A stretch of DNA of 64,000 nt from CAYVIB01 sp964451365. GTDB lineage: Bacteria; Pseudomonadota; Gammaproteobacteria; Pseudomonadales; Cellvibrionaceae. The position numbers and the translations under genes were made by a program. Of the stretch, positions 46,346 through 53,909 are shown in pieces (positions within the stretch are counted from its first letter, which is position 1; every line of letters begins with the position of its first letter). Where the stretch lies: positions 26,968 through 90,967 of the forward strand of contig CAYVIB010000022.1 in assembly GCA_964451365.1 (NCBI GenBank). The letters are read 5' to 3'. A model generated the notes under the pieces. It did not search any database. It saw only the letters and a program-made list of their open reading frames with translations, and had not been told where the DNA came from.

Positions 46346-46645
46346 GGGAAACGCCTCCACAGCCTACCGGGAACGGTAAAGCTGACGCAAAATATGGATT
46401 GATGAAATTATTCTAACCAAAAAATTGCTGTGGCGCAGCAAGTGTTTATTCTTTTACAATCAATGGCTTATTGAAATTGAGGCAACAGCTGCCACAACTT
46501 TCCCCGCTTTGACAGGGACGACGGCGCAAAAATTCCCCACAGCATTCTTCCCGACGCCGGATGTCCGGTTTTGCCGTAACGATGTCATATCGGACACAGC
46601 CGCCCTGTAATACACTGACTCCGTGGATGTATGAGGACCCGGAGT
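46346..46645. other. Divergent regulatory region between aacS and a GlxA-type gene
   Basis: These 300 bases separate divergent start codons. TTGCTG at 46425-46430 and CAGCAA at 46436-46441 form an inverted repeat with a five-base spacer that could be an operator for the adjacent AraC-type regulator. A T-rich stretch follows. No gene is evident. Confidence 0.5.
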
Positions 46646-47602
46646 ATGAGCAAGATTCCGCACAATATCGCCTTTCTCGGCTTCGACGGCGTTCAGTTGC
46701 TGGACCTGATCGGGCCCCTGGAAGCCTTCAAGCTGGTGATGACAGCGGACGGCGAACCGCGCTACAACACCTTTATTGTCAGCAATAAGCCGGTTTTTAC
46801 CAGCGGCACCGGCGTCAAGGTCGTCGCCGATGTACAGCTAACCGATACCGTCACCATCGACACCCTGGTGGTGCCGGGCGGCGAGGGCACCCGCCGGCCG
46901 GAAATCGGCAACGCCATGAAATCCTGGCTCGACCGGCAGTTCGACCAGGCGCAGCGCGTGCTGTCGATCTGCACCGGCATTTTCCTGCTCGCCGACCAGC
47001 CCTACCTGGCCGGGAAGGAAGTGGCCACGCACTGGGCTTTTTCCAATATGTTGCAAAGCCGGAATCCGCAACTGAAGGTCAATCACGAATGCCTGTTTAT
47101 CAAGCAGGGAAAGTTCTATTCCTCCGCCGGCGTGCTGAGCGGCATCGACCTGGCGCTCAACATCATCGAAGAGGACTGCGGCGTGGACGTGGCAGCCCCG
47201 GTGGCCAAATACCTGGTGACCTACCTGAAGCGCTCCGGGTTCCAATCGCAGTTTTCCGAACCGCTTAAATTCCAGTTCACCGACAACTCCAAACTCAAGC
47301 GTATCAACAAGTGGCTGCTGGAAAATCTTTCCTCGCCGTTCACGATTGCGCAACTGGCGAAATCGGTGCATATCAGCGAGCGCCATCTCAACCGTTTGGT
47401 GCAGGCGGAATTTCATATGAGCGCGCGCCGCTACATCGAACATATTCGCCTGGAGCAGGCAAAAAATTACCTGACCAAATCGTCCACCAGCATCGATGGT
47501 GTTGCGCGTCAGGTGGGCTTCAGCTCGCCCGACAGTTTCCGTCGCAGCTTTAAGCGCAAGTACGGCATTCATCCATCGTCTTACGTCAAACGGTTTCAGT
47601 GA
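46646..47602 (+). CDS. GlxA-type AraC family regulator with DJ-1/PfpI domain
   Basis: This 318-residue protein has an N-terminal class I amidotransferase-like domain (about 1-170), including LSICTGIFLLA with the nucleophile-elbow cysteine and THWAFSN, and a C-terminal AraC DNA-binding domain with two helix-turn-helix motifs (TIAQLAKSVHISERHLNRLVQ and VARQVGFSSPDSFRRSFKRKYG). The ligand is unknown. ATG 46646 fits the start of the domain better than 46631. It is divergent from aacS and might regulate it. Confidence 0.92.
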   Translation: MSKIPHNIAFLGFDGVQLLDLIGPLEAFKLVMTADGEPRYNTFIVSNKPVFTSGTGVKVVADVQLTDTVTIDTLVVPGGEGTRRPEIGNAMKSWLDRQFDQAQRVLSICTGIFLLADQPYLAGKEVATHWAFSNMLQSRNPQLKVNHECLFIKQGKFYSSAGVLSGIDLALNIIEEDCGVDVAAPVAKYLVTYLKRSGFQSQFSEPLKFQFTDNSKLKRINKWLLENLSSPFTIAQLAKSVHISERHLNRLVQAEFHMSARRYIEHIRLEQAKNYLTKSSTSIDGVARQVGFSSPDSFRRSFKRKYGIHPSSYVKRFQ

Positions 47603-47613
47603 GGAGAATTCCC

Positions 47614-47967
47614 ATGCTCGAATTACGACCCAACTGCGAACACTGCGATAAATCACTGCCACCTGACTCGTTGGAGGCGATGATCTGCAGTTTTGAATGT
47701 ACTTTCTGTACCGCCTGCGTTGAAGCGTTTATTGGTAATGTTTGCCCAAACTGCGGAGGAAATCTTTGCCCCCGGCCGATACGGCCGAGAGTCGATCCCA
47801 ATGGGAGTAATTACCGGGAGCGTTATCCCGCGAGCCGAAGGATGTTGAGGCGCATCTTGCATTTCGTAAGCGGGTGGAGGGAACACCGCCTCAACACAGG
47901 TAAATTGCCAATATTGCCGGCACCGCGATACCAATTGATCAAAATTTCCGCTATAGTCGCGCCATAA
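47614..47967 (+). CDS. DUF1272 zinc-binding protein, frameshifted at the C-terminus
   Basis: The first 60 residues, with CEHCDKSLPPDSLEAMICSFECTFC and CPNCGGNLCPRPIRP, match the DUF1272 family, which has a cysteine cluster likely to bind zinc. After YPAS (about 47834) the open frame continues with a basic, non-family tail to 47967. In the -1 frame, 47835-47903 encodes PKDVEAHLAFRKRVEGTPPQ and two more residues, which looks like the normal end of the family. A one-base indel is therefore likely. GAGGAG precedes ATG 47614. The function of the family is unknown. Confidence 0.8.
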   Translation: MLELRPNCEHCDKSLPPDSLEAMICSFECTFCTACVEAFIGNVCPNCGGNLCPRPIRPRVDPNGSNYRERYPASRRMLRRILHFVSGWREHRLNTGKLPILPAPRYQLIKISAIVAP

Positions 47968-48006
47968 TCAAAATAATTCTTCCGGCAATACAAAGGGAAT
48001 TTATCC

Positions 48007-48942
48007 ATGAAATTCAGAATCCTGCTTATTTTAATCCTCGCTTTCTCCTCGGTTTTCACCAACGCACAAGAAGAAAATACATCGGGACAAACGGATGGAA
48101 CTGTCGCGCCGTCCGAAGAAGAGCAGTACGCGGCCTGGGCCGCGCAAGTCTGGCAGTCGCTGGACCGCCGCACCGGCGAAATCCAACTGGCGGATGCCAA
48201 GGCAGTACTGAACGTGCCCAAGGATTTCTACTACCTCAACCCCACCGACGCGCAAACGGTGCTGGAGGAAATATGGGGCAATCCGCCATCCGGTTTGACG
48301 TTGGGTATGCTGTTTCCCGCGGACATGACCCCGTTCGATTCCAATTCCTGGGCCGTTACCATCGAATACGTGGAAGACGGTCATGTATCCGATGCGGACG
48401 CCGATGAGATTGATTACGATGAAATGCTAAAACAAATGAAAGCGGATGCCCGGGAAGCAAGCGACCAACGCGTTCAGCAGGGTTATCCCGCCATCGAACT
48501 GATTGGCTGGGCCTCACCGCCTTACTACGATGCCGCGTCACATAAACTGCATTGGGCCAAGGAAGTGCGCTTCGGTCAGGACGAGATTAACACCCTCAAC
48601 TACAACATTCGCGTGTTGGGCAGAAAGGGCATACTGGTGTTGAATTTTATTGCCGGCATGGATCAGAAGCAGGTAATCGACTCCAACCTGGACACCGTGC
48701 TTGCCATGGCCGAATTCAACGACGGCGCGCGCTATGGCGATTTCAATCCGGATATCGACCAGGTTGCGGCATACGGTATCGGGGCGCTGGTTGCCGGTAA
48801 AGTGGTTGCAAAAACCGGTATTCTTGCAGTCGTTCTGGTTTTCCTGAAAAAGTTCGGTATTTTTATCGCGGTAGGAATTGGAGCGTTACTTAGAAGCTTG
48901 TTTGGCGGGAAAAAGAAATCGAATGGACCTTCGCAAGAATAA
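48007..48942 (+). CDS. DUF2167 membrane protein
   Basis: This 311-residue protein has a signal peptide (cut near TNAQEE), a large exported domain, and a C-terminal pair of hydrophobic segments (about 255-300) ending in a Lys-rich tail. The pattern TGEIQLADAKAVLNVPKDFYYLNPTDAQTVLEEIWGNPP is the hallmark of DUF2167 proteins. The function is unknown. The TM2-pilin fusion gene follows after 24 bases and may be in the same transcript. Confidence 0.92.
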   Translation: MKFRILLILILAFSSVFTNAQEENTSGQTDGTVAPSEEEQYAAWAAQVWQSLDRRTGEIQLADAKAVLNVPKDFYYLNPTDAQTVLEEIWGNPPSGLTLGMLFPADMTPFDSNSWAVTIEYVEDGHVSDADADEIDYDEMLKQMKADAREASDQRVQQGYPAIELIGWASPPYYDAASHKLHWAKEVRFGQDEINTLNYNIRVLGRKGILVLNFIAGMDQKQVIDSNLDTVLAMAEFNDGARYGDFNPDIDQVAAYGIGALVAGKVVAKTGILAVVLVFLKKFGIFIAVGIGALLRSLFGGKKKSNGPSQE

Positions 48943-48966
48943 AAACTAAAGAAGAGGAAAAATAAA

Positions 48967-49749
48967 ATGCACAACCCTTATCAAGCACCCGAAACTTCAT
49001 CCACCGCCACCATGCGTCCATGCGTTGGCTGTAACAAGGATCTTCACCTGACGGCCGCTGTCTGCCCTCACTGCGGCGCAAACCAGCGGTCGAAAAGGTA
49101 CAAAAGCAAAACCGCTGCCGCACTCCTCGCTTTTTTTCTTGGCCAAGTAGGAGCCCATAGATTTTACTTAGGCCAATGGTGGGGTATTTTTTACCTATTG
49201 TTTTTCTGGACCCTGATTCCCGGCTTTATAGCGCTGGTGGAATTTATCGTTTTTCTCGTGACCGACCAGCAAAAATGGGATAACAAATACAATGAAGGAC
49301 GCCCCGCCGGCCCGGCTGATAAAGGTGGCGCTGGTGCGGTAGTTGCAGTAATTATCGGCGTTTTCCTGTTTATTTCTATTATAGGAATCCTTGCCGCCAT
49401 AGCCCTTCCTGCCTACCAGGATTACACCTATCGGGCAAAAGTGACGCAAGCGATTATGGAAACGCGGCCGATTCGTGATGCTGTCGAAAAGTATGCAAAC
49501 CAACATGAAATGCTACCCGACAGCAACATCATGCTTGGGATAGACGAGCCATATGTCACCAGCGAGGGACACACAATACAAATAAATAACGAGGTTGTAA
49601 TTCTTGAATTCGGAGACAAGGCACAGATGATCGCCGGCGAGACACTACTCTATGTACCTATGCTCAGCGATTCAGGGGTGACCTGGAATTGCACCGGCGG
49701 CTCGTTACCAAACAGGCTGCGACCCGCTACCTGCCGGCAGGTTCAATAG
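48967..49749 (+). CDS. Zinc ribbon-TM2-pilin fusion protein
   Basis: This 260-residue protein joins three parts. Residues 19-36 hold CVGC and CPHC, a zinc ribbon. Residues 47-100 form a TM2 domain with the motif GQVGAHRFYLGQWWGIFYLL. Residues 124-260 resemble a type IV pilin: the helix IIGILAAIALPAYQDYTYRAKV, a globular part and two C-terminal cysteines in WNCTGG and ATCRQ. The helix is preceded by GGAGAVVAVIIGVF, with no GFTLIE prepilin cleavage site and no Glu5, so processing and polymerisation are doubtful. The function is unknown. Confidence 0.85.
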   Translation: MHNPYQAPETSSTATMRPCVGCNKDLHLTAAVCPHCGANQRSKRYKSKTAAALLAFFLGQVGAHRFYLGQWWGIFYLLFFWTLIPGFIALVEFIVFLVTDQQKWDNKYNEGRPAGPADKGGAGAVVAVIIGVFLFISIIGILAAIALPAYQDYTYRAKVTQAIMETRPIRDAVEKYANQHEMLPDSNIMLGIDEPYVTSEGHTIQINNEVVILEFGDKAQMIAGETLLYVPMLSDSGVTWNCTGGSLPNRLRPATCRQVQ

Positions 49750-49939
49750 GTTTCGTCCAACAACCTTCCAATCAAACCTGTAGGGCGTTGTGAATTCTTC
49801 GCGACGCCTTACCCCTTTCGGAACATCCAATGTAACCGAAGTTGCTCTAATGGCTCACGCTCTGCAAGTGAACTATTAATCGGTTATCTGAAAACGTTCA
49901 GACATTGTAGGCGCCAGTGGGGCAGTCTGCTTTTTACCC

Positions 49940-50713
49940 TCAATCTCCGATTTTAAAATCTACCGATATATTAGCTTCATACTTCACTTCATCAAAAGAC
50001 GGCTCCTGAGTTTGGCTTTTATACCTCGCTACAGATGAACTGTCACCTCCTCCTTTTCTTATACCTGTTACCACCACTTCCTCAAGCATCATCGCGCCAC
50101 GCGTCGCGCCCTGACGTATAGCAGTATCGCGGATTCCTACGGGAGTAAGTTTGACTCCCAGCGACTGCTCATAAAACTCTTTCTGCTTTATGACTTTCCG
50201 CAAGGCCTCGGCCTTAACTCTTTCATTGTATTCATCTTTCTCTGAGTGCTCGAAGGCAGTATCAGATAGCTCGACCTCCTCGAACTGGTCCGCAACTCCC
50301 GCTAGCTCTTGCAGATGGGCTTCATTCGTTATTTTTACGGCCATTCGGTTAATCACTTTGTAGCTGGACGGCTTGCTTCCAAACCAGCCGTATTGCGGTG
50401 ACGATGAAAACTTTGAACTCTTTATTGAATCTGGCTTAATGCCTGCGAACACTAACGAATCAGTGATCTTCTTGCGGAAGGAGCCATTTTCGGCGATAGC
50501 CTCAGATAAAAATTTGCTCTCAGTCGTAATCACCAAGCTAACAATTGCCTGATCAGAATAAGCTTTCTCTTCCGCTTGTCCCGTGATTGTCACAATCTTT
50601 TCCGCCGGATGCAGGAAGCCGCGTAGATCTTGAGGGCTTCCTTTTATTTCCGGCTCAGCGAATGAAGCTGAAGACAAAAGCACAAGTATTAACAATGTTA
50701 TTATTTTTTTCAT
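49940..50713 (-). CDS. SIMPL (DUF541) domain exported protein
   Basis: This 257-residue protein has a signal peptide (cut near SFAEPE) and a SIMPL/DUF541 domain, with ITGQAEEKAYSDQAIVSLVITTES and SYKVINRMAVKITN. Such periplasmic proteins have been linked to oxidative stress resistance or interleukin-receptor signalling homologues, but the molecular role is unclear. The C-terminus includes MMLEEVVVTGIRKGGGDSS, an unusual insertion. It lies at the edge of the AT-rich island. Confidence 0.88.
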   Translation of the reverse strand: MKKIITLLILVLLSSASFAEPEIKGSPQDLRGFLHPAEKIVTITGQAEEKAYSDQAIVSLVITTESKFLSEAIAENGSFRKKITDSLVFAGIKPDSIKSSKFSSSPQYGWFGSKPSSYKVINRMAVKITNEAHLQELAGVADQFEEVELSDTAFEHSEKDEYNERVKAEALRKVIKQKEFYEQSLGVKLTPVGIRDTAIRQGATRGAMMLEEVVVTGIRKGGGDSSSVARYKSQTQEPSFDEVKYEANISVDFKIGD

Positions 50714-50820
50714 AGTTGCCTCTCTTGGTTTTCCTGGATAGTGGCGATCTCATGTAAACCAGTCAGTATTAGTATTGTTTTCGCAGAGTTATAGAATAGC
50801 CGTCTCCAGCGTCGACGGGG

Positions 50821-51768
50821 TTATGTATCTAACCCTGTCCCCTGCGCACTGGAAATGCCGAAGATGGCCGTATCCTTGGAACAACTAAGCGTTTTTGTTT
50901 TTGCCAGCTTCGACGGGGTGGCGCTCGATTGTGTAAATGTCAGGGTATACACCGGCCAGCTGTTGCGTGAATTGTCAACTGCTTGCAGGTAGCTGCAAAG
51001 TGTAGCGTCGTCCGGTGACCAGGAACCGGGTGGAGGAGGGGTGGTATTATCGATAAGAATCCCCACCAATGCCTTTGGCGATAAACCGTTTGTGTCGAAT
51101 TCATTCCAGATATTATCCTGCGACGCCCATTGACATGTTTCCATTGAGCCCGAAGCCACCACGATAGCATTTTTTGCTTTTTGAAATTCCGCAAAAGATA
51201 CCTGGTCACCCAATGCAGGCCAAAGCCCGTTCGGCGTATTTGGTATATTCCCCGATCCGGCACACACGCCGCCGTCAAAACAACGCCCGCAAAACGCGAT
51301 TTGTTGGTTTGCATCATTGCCGCCGCAGGATACGGCCCAATTCGTTATTTCGTTATACTGCTTGGCCGGTAAATCCGTTATGGGCGATACCATTTTTGCC
51401 CCGCCTGCACTGCAGGCGGTAGTGAATTCGCTTTTGGTGGCAAAATACTTATAGAACCCGAAACTTTCCGCCATGCTGAAGGCCAGACCATACCGAGTAT
51501 CTGCTTGGTAGGGTTTGATTTTTTTACTTGCATTTGAAATTGTAACTGCCTGCAGTCTTTTCTGCGGTGTTGAAGGGTTGTCATGGAATAATTGGTAGCC
51601 TGGAGTTTCCCAGCTGTTTTTGGACAACATGGTGAACGCAATGCCAATGTCATAATTATTGAATTCATCAATAAATGAATCAGAGCTATTATCCGCGACT
51701 GCATGGCTACCCAAAAGGCTTAGGGATAAAATAAAGACTGTGCTAAAAACATTTTTGAATTTATTCAT
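50821..51768 (-). CDS. Unknown exported cysteine-containing protein
   Basis: This 315-residue protein has a clear signal peptide (MNKFKNVFSTVFILSLSLLG, cut near AVADN). The mature part contains eight cysteines, for example CGRCFDGGVC and TACSAG, suggesting disulphides. It includes a Pro-rich turn (TPPPPGSWSPDD). I recognise no family, and no adhesion or enzyme motif is evident. The region is AT-rich compared with core genes. Being alone and exported in an accessory segment, it may be a secreted or surface factor. Confidence 0.7.
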   Translation of the reverse strand: MNKFKNVFSTVFILSLSLLGSHAVADNSSDSFIDEFNNYDIGIAFTMLSKNSWETPGYQLFHDNPSTPQKRLQAVTISNASKKIKPYQADTRYGLAFSMAESFGFYKYFATKSEFTTACSAGGAKMVSPITDLPAKQYNEITNWAVSCGGNDANQQIAFCGRCFDGGVCAGSGNIPNTPNGLWPALGDQVSFAEFQKAKNAIVVASGSMETCQWASQDNIWNEFDTNGLSPKALVGILIDNTTPPPPGSWSPDDATLCSYLQAVDNSRNSWPVYTLTFTQSSATPSKLAKTKTLSCSKDTAIFGISSAQGTGLDT

Positions 51769-51869
51769 GTCGTCCTCTTGATTGTTTAATTTATTGTTCC
51801 TGCTACTTCAGACCCATCGTTAGATGGTAGTGAGACGTCTACTTTTCTTGGGGAACTCGGACTCCTAAT

Positions 51870-51927
51870 GCCGCTAACGCAGGCCGAGCGAAAGTGAGGT
51901 CCAGCCTGCGAGCTTTTTAGCGCGGGC
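51870..51927 (-). repeat. Bulged two-stem palindrome (attC-like candidate)
   Basis: CGCAGGC at 51878-51884 pairs with GCCTGCG at 51904-51910, and CGCTAA at 51872-51877 pairs with TTAGCG at 51917-51922. The two arms are unequal, giving a bulge on one side. This layout is like an integron attC hairpin read on the minus strand, but the terminal sequences only partly fit the GTTRRRY/RYYYAAC cores, so I do not call it attC. Confidence 0.4.
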
Positions 51928-51952
51928 GTTTGTGCTTGGCCTTGCTAGTTGT

Positions 51953-52072
51953 TTATTTCCTTTTCGTTTTTTCTTTGTTTTGTTCAGCTAGCAATTTTGC
52001 CATGTTGTTTTTACCTTTTGTTTTCTTTGCTTCCTCCAAAGTAATTTTGGTTTTATTGTTTTGTGTCTTCAT
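51953..52072 (-). CDS. Possible 39-residue basic peptide
   Basis: An ATG at 52070-52072 opens a 39-residue frame with ten Lys after the start region (MKTQNNKTKITLEEAKKTKG and on to MAKLLAEQ and a KRK end). It overlaps the end of the 52053-52256 gene by 20 bases in another frame, as in coupled small genes. It is short and lysine-rich in an AT-rich region, so it may be spurious. Confidence 0.3.
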   Translation of the reverse strand: MKTQNNKTKITLEEAKKTKGKNNMAKLLAEQNKEKTKRK

Positions 52073-52256
52073 TTTTTTCTCCCCTTACTAAATCAAACTG
52101 AGATAGCTCTTCGTCAGTTAAGTGGTATAAAGCTGGATCTTCATCAATAATTTTATCTATTTCTTCATCCGTCATTGAAGAAACTTTTTTCGCGTTAGAT
52201 AGGTCTTTTAATTTTCTGATTTGATCTAACGAGATTCTGGTTATTTTCTGGCTCAT
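52053..52256 (-). CDS. BrnA-like putative antitoxin
   Basis: This 67-residue acidic protein carries SSMTDEEIDKIIDEDPALYHLTDEELS, a pattern common in BrnA/CopG-associated antitoxins (MTDEEI..DPD..). Its ATG overlaps the stop of the frame upstream, whose end (ISVRPAKKKDIEQYES) looks like the C-terminus of a BrnT toxin. In BrnTA operons the toxin comes first and overlaps the antitoxin, so this is probably an orphan antitoxin left after the toxin was damaged. The C-terminus lacks the usual long DNA-binding part, so it may itself be incomplete. Confidence 0.55.
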   Translation of the reverse strand: MSQKITRISLDQIRKLKDLSNAKKVSSMTDEEIDKIIDEDPALYHLTDEELSQFDLVRGEKNEDTKQ

Positions 52257-52475
52257 ACTGCTTGACCTTTGTGAAATGTTCTCGATTCATATTGTTCGAT
52301 ATCCTTCTTTTTGGCGGGCCGAACGGAGATGGCGGGATCATAGGCATATCGGCCGGTAAGATCATTTTTATATTTTGGATGAAACACCGAAATATCCATG
52401 CGATGCTCAATCAGGTAATGAATTGCGTGCTCAAATGTACCTGGCTGTTTGACCGTCGAAGTTGATTACGACCAT
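52253..52475 (-). pseudogene. Chimeric remnant: IS transposase N-terminus joined to BrnT-like C-terminus
   Basis: From ATG 52475 the frame reads MVVINFDGQ. A one-base shift in the AAA run at 52448-52450 then gives QPGTFEHAIHYLIEHRMD and on to KNDLTGRYAYDPA, which is the N-terminal pattern of IS1182/IS5-like DDE transposases (PGTFE..LNYLI, YxNDxTGxxAYDPAI). After DPA the sequence changes to ISVRPAKKKDIEQYES, which matches the end of BrnT toxins, and stops at 52253. Both halves are too short to be functional. Assignments rest on recalled family patterns. Confidence 0.55.
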
Positions 52476-52678
52476 TGACGATTGGTTGTAATTGTAAGGA
52501 AGGAAGTTTGGCATAAGTCTATACACATCCAAATTGTTGGCCAAATTCTACCAGATTGGCACTTTTCTACAGCCTCAACGTTTTTGTAATGGGCCGGAAA
52601 AGCCGGAGGCTTTGGAAGTCCAGCCAGCTTGCTGGCGAGTATTAACAAACTTGTTATGGCTTTGCGTTGACCACATAA

Positions 52679-52921
52679 TTACGTTAATTTTATAGCAGTT
52701 GCAACAAAAGCCGATAGCAAAATTGAACTGGCTATGAGTTTTGCCATAGACAATTCCGGATTGAGACCTTTGAAAAATACAAATTCAAAGGCTTTAGTAT
52801 AGAAATTATTTTGCTCATGACCGGTTAGCAAAAATCCAGTATATTTAAATATGGCGTAGCACATTAGAAAAATAGCAAAAATGAATGCGCTAAGGATCAA
52901 TACCGATATGAGAAATTGCAT
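52679..52921 (-). CDS. Small two-helix membrane protein of unknown function
   Basis: This 80-residue protein has two hydrophobic helices (about 3-30 and 58-78) separated by a polar loop with FKYTGFLLTGHEQNNF. GGAGAT lies just before the ATG on the minus strand (about nine bases), a reasonable binding site. I recognise no family. It is in the AT-rich island. Confidence 0.6.
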   Translation of the reverse strand: MQFLISVLILSAFIFAIFLMCYAIFKYTGFLLTGHEQNNFYTKAFEFVFFKGLNPELSMAKLIASSILLSAFVATAIKLT

Positions 52922-53383
52922 TTTCGAGATCTCCTTTTGGCTTATAACAGTTTATTCAAAAGCCGCCGCTCTATATCATCCTACATCTTATTTCTCCGAA
53001 TTTTTACCCATAACAGGCTGACTTTCAAGCAGAAGTTGTAAATTCATGGAGAAATAGAAAGCCAGGATTTCTATTTATCAAATCAGCCTGGCATTCTATT
53101 TCAGTTAACGCGCGCTTTAGGTATGCACGCTAGTGCTATGTAAGCTAAAGAAATATTTAAAATTTCCTCTTACGTCTTTTCCTATTTTCAAGCCTCGGCT
53201 CTTGATTTCGGTTGATTTAGACGCCTTGCCTGCTCAACAACCCGGTTTGCAACTCCTTTGCCCGGCGAATATTCCGCCGATATTCCTGGTACCACTGTTC
53301 CTGAACACTGCCATTGTTAAGCAAATTTATTGGTGGTAAAACGTCGCTCATTCAGCCAATCTATTTTGCCAGTAGGGGGCGTC
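52922..53383. other. Intergenic AT-rich region with a long hairpin
   Basis: These 462 bases hold no gene I can support; a 68-residue frame at 53133-53339 has no coding signature. The main structure is a hairpin at 53051-53102: GAAATAGAA pairs with TTCTATTTC and GCCAGG with CCTGGC, broken by a single A-A mismatch, with a 20-base loop. No T tract follows. It could be a decayed repeat end or a small RNA element. Confidence 0.6.
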
Positions 53384-53788
53384 ATGACAACAAATCACGC
53401 AGCAGGCCAATGCCTTTGTGGCGCCGTGGAATTCTCCGCGACGCTGCCTTCCAACTGGGTCGCTCATTGCCACTGCACGTTGTGCCAGCGCGCGCACGGG
53501 GCGGCGTTTGTGACGTGGGTGAGTGTTGCGGACACGGGCGTGACGATAAAGGGAGAGGAGGATTTGCGCTGGTACGAGTCAAGCCCGGGGGCGGAAAGGG
53601 GGTTTTGCATTAAGTGCGGCAGCAGTTTGTTTTTTCGCTCGGTGAAGTGGCCGGGGGAGTTGCATATTGTTCGCGCTAACTTTACCGAAGATGTGGATCG
53701 CCTGCCGCAGGTGCATGCTTATTATGAGACGCATGTGGGTTGGCTGTCGGTGGAGGATGATTTGCCGAAGAGGAGTGGCGAGGGATAA
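53384..53788 (+). CDS. GFA-fold zinc protein (formaldehyde-activating enzyme-like)
   Basis: This 134-residue protein has the CENP-V/GFA zinc fold: CLCGAVEF, CHCTLCQRAHG and CIKCGSS provide the cysteine sets. Family members were named after glutathione-dependent formaldehyde activation, but most have unknown substrates. ATG 53384 has AGGGGGCG just upstream; an in-frame start at 53330 lacks such a site. It is a single-gene unit. Confidence 0.9.
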   Translation: MTTNHAAGQCLCGAVEFSATLPSNWVAHCHCTLCQRAHGAAFVTWVSVADTGVTIKGEEDLRWYESSPGAERGFCIKCGSSLFFRSVKWPGELHIVRANFTEDVDRLPQVHAYYETHVGWLSVEDDLPKRSGEG

Positions 53789-53807
53789 TTCCATTGTAGT
53801 GAGAGGA

Positions 53808-53831
53808 GCGGACACATGGGTCTGCCCGTAC
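53808..53831 (-). repeat. Dispersed repeat related to the palindrome at 62676-62705
   Basis: GGACACATGGGTCTGCCC with GTAC after it corresponds, with two changes, to the central and right part of the 30-base palindrome at 62676-62705 read on the other strand. The left arm is degraded. It lies just after the GFA gene. Confidence 0.6.
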
Positions 53832-53909
53832 AATCGAAGGCTAGGGTTAGCACGGATCTTTTAACAATCGGTCCGGCGCCAGCAAATCGGCATTTGAGGA
53901 AACGTTCGG

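Noticed and set aside
52466..52648. A 60-residue minus-strand frame upstream of the transposase remnant
   Set aside because: It ends before the transposase-like sequence and has no recognisable motif; its existence is expected by chance.
53133..53339. A 68-residue frame before the GFA gene
   Set aside because: There is no binding site, no family and the composition looks like non-coding AT-rich DNA.
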